Part shown: piece by piece, positions 23,953 to 24,733 of the stretch
Position numbering within the stretch: position 1 is the first letter of the stretch
Layout of the letters: each line of letters starts with the position of its first letter
DNA from: JAHDCJ01 sp039028895
Lineage (GTDB): Bacteria > Bacteroidota > Bacteroidia > Chitinophagales > Saprospiraceae
Direction of reading: 5' to 3'
Length of the DNA stretch: 24,733 nucleotides
NCBI GenBank assembly: GCA_039028895.1
Contig: JBCCHF010000068.1
Span: 1 to 24,733, forward strand
Program-made: the position numbers and the translations under genes
Notes under the pieces: generated by a model
Told to the model about the DNA's origin: nothing
Seen by the model: the letters and a program-made list of their open reading frames with translations, nothing else
Database searches by the model: none

Positions 23953-24435
23953 TCAATGGCTATGACCTTCATGATTTTTTCCTGATGCAATAGTTCTGAA
24001 ATAGTCTGCCATTGCGATCCGCTGTTCATCGGTAAGCCTGGCATCAGCATGGGTCAAAGTATAACTGGTCATCGGCATTTCTTTTCTTTCCACTTCTTCT
24101 ATTGATTCTTCCATTTTGTGCGCCTTCTTCTCAGGGGTGTAGTTGCCCCAATCAGAGAAATTTAGATTTTCCCGCCCGAAGTCAACATGGCCTTTCAACC
24201 ACAATGAAATAGGCGATACATTAAAGTACCACGGGTATTTTGTTTCATAAGAATGACAATCATAGCAAGCAGCTTTAATTAGTACTGCCATATCTTCAGG
24301 GGCGTGTTCCATATCTAAAAAATCATTACTGGCATCAAAAGTAGGATTGGTTTGATCAACACGAAAAAATTGGGCAAATACAAGTAATGCGAGTAAGCCC
24401 AATAATATTTTCTTTTTAAGAGACCAGTTCTTCAT
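23953..24435 (-). CDS. Heme-binding-domain (CxxCH) periplasmic protein
   Basis: 160-residue protein of the 'haem-binding domain' family typical of Bacteroidota. Residues ~8-24 (KKILLGLLALLVFAQFF) form an uncleaved anchor or signal. The c-type heme motif CYDCH (57-61) is followed by SYETKYPWYFNVSPIS, which is characteristic of the family. A Met-containing KEMPMTSY stretch (~118) is the likely distal heme ligand, and the ADARLTDEQRIAMADYF helix closes the fold; the tail is His-rich (HEGHSH). It probably binds one covalent heme after export and may carry electrons, but no partner oxidase is nearby. Read on the minus strand and convergent with the OstA-like gene. A 7-bp inverted repeat lies 20 bp upstream of its ATG. 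Confidence 0.9.
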   Translation of the reverse strand: MKNWSLKKKILLGLLALLVFAQFFRVDQTNPTFDASNDFLDMEHAPEDMAVLIKAACYDCHSYETKYPWYFNVSPISLWLKGHVDFGRENLNFSDWGNYTPEKKAHKMEESIEEVERKEMPMTSYTLTHADARLTDEQRIAMADYFRTIASGKNHEGHSH

Positions 24436-24454
24436 GATAGTGGTGTTTGATTAA

Positions 24455-24476
24455 TTCAAGTTGCGACCGACTTGAA
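24455..24476. promoter_or_regulatory. Inverted repeat upstream of the heme-binding gene
   Basis: TTCAAGT (24455-24461) and ACTTGAA (24470-24476) with an 8-nt spacer, 20 bp before the minus-strand ATG. Just beyond it, 24482-24489 reads TATATTTT on the minus strand, one mismatch from TAnnTTTG. An operator or 5'-UTR hairpin is possible. Confidence 0.4.
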
Positions 24477-24594
24477 AACTGAAAATATACAATTCAATAT
24501 GCCCGATTAGCTAAGAACATATAAACGCTAATTACATTAATCAGAAATTCAATACACAACAGTTTAAATTTTACGTTGTCAATTTCAAACTTTC

Positions 24595-24618
24595 ATTAAA
24601 CCGCAACTTGCGTTTAAT
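24595..24618. repeat. Near-perfect palindrome in the right-end gap
   Basis: Arms 24595-24606 and 24608-24618 pair over 11 bp (ATTAAA...CGCAA / TTGCG...TTTAAT) with a single bulged C at 24601 and a 1-nt centre. It is 33 bp before the possible partial ORF at 24652. The rest of the 24436-24651 gap is AT-rich and holds no ORF that I can support. Confidence 0.5.
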
Positions 24619-24651
24619 AATGGTTGAATCTAAGTTACAAAAATTGGAATT

Positions 24652-24733
24652 TTGAAAAAGCCTCCGGTCAAACCTGACCAATGGGTGTACCGCTCAGTCA
24701 CATCAAAATCTAGATTAACCACATTGAGCTTGC
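24652..24733 (+). CDS. Possible start of an unrecognised gene, cut by the window end
   Basis: From TTG 24652 an open frame runs to the window edge (27 codons; begins MKKPPVKPDQWVYRSVTSKS). Base composition becomes less AT-rich exactly here compared with the gap before it, and mlaD shows this genome does use TTG starts. An in-frame TAA at 24631-24633 limits any upstream extension, and there is no in-frame ATG. I do not recognise the product. Confidence 0.35.
   Translation, partial: MKKPPVKPDQWVYRSVTSKSRLTTLSL

Overview
The window looks like chromosomal DNA of a Bacteroidota bacterium (Cytophagia/Saprospiria-like; genus not resolvable from here). Supporting this are a SusC/SusD outer-membrane pair, the Bacteroidota type of topoisomerase IV subunit A, a DUF6428 protein next to ArsR, OstA-like and LptD proteins in the Bacteroidota style, a CxxCH 'heme-binding domain' lipoprotein-sized protein, weak Shine-Dalgarno sequences, and several TAnnTTTG promoter -7 elements. 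No tRNA, rRNA, CRISPR array, insertion sequence or phage gene was recognised.

Layout. 97-2025 (-) is a soluble TPR-histidine kinase, divergent from parC (2302-4941, +), which is followed by pdxJ (5008-5724, +). A 458-bp regulatory gap full of small inverted repeats leads into a susC-susD pair (6183-10858, +) closed by a strong intrinsic terminator. A small anchorless TonB C-terminal-domain protein (11023-11451, -) converges on it. A two-gene heterodimeric ABC exporter operon follows (11742-15421, +). Its leader contains a short ORF and two mutually exclusive hairpins, a possible attenuator. Next is a small arsenic-type cluster, arsR - DUF6428 - ArsN/PAT-like GNAT (15536-16902, +), with two nearly identical palindromic operators in front of its first two genes. 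The last large block is an envelope-biogenesis cluster: lptD (16907-19633, -), divergent from an N-acetylmuramoyl-L-alanine amidase with a C-terminal SPOR-like region (19740-20909, +), an MlaD/MCE protein (21028-22131, +) and an OstA/LptA-like protein (22233-23951, +). A heme-binding-domain protein (23953-24435, -) converges on this cluster, and a possible partial gene opens at the right edge.

How the genes fit together. lptD, the OstA-like gene, mlaD and the amidase all serve the outer membrane or periplasm: LPS transport, lipid trafficking and peptidoglycan trimming. The ArsR cluster has no efflux pump or arsenate reductase, so if it handles arsenic it does so through the GNAT and the Cys-rich DUF6428 protein, or works with genes elsewhere. 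The SusCD pair has no accompanying hydrolase or regulator, so its substrate cannot be inferred.

Most genes are ordinary housekeeping or accessory Bacteroidota genes. The points most worth a second look are the candidate attenuator before the ABC exporter, the paired ArsR operators with the pump-less ars cluster, the Ala/Ala quinolone-pocket residues in ParC, and the two-cysteine LptD.
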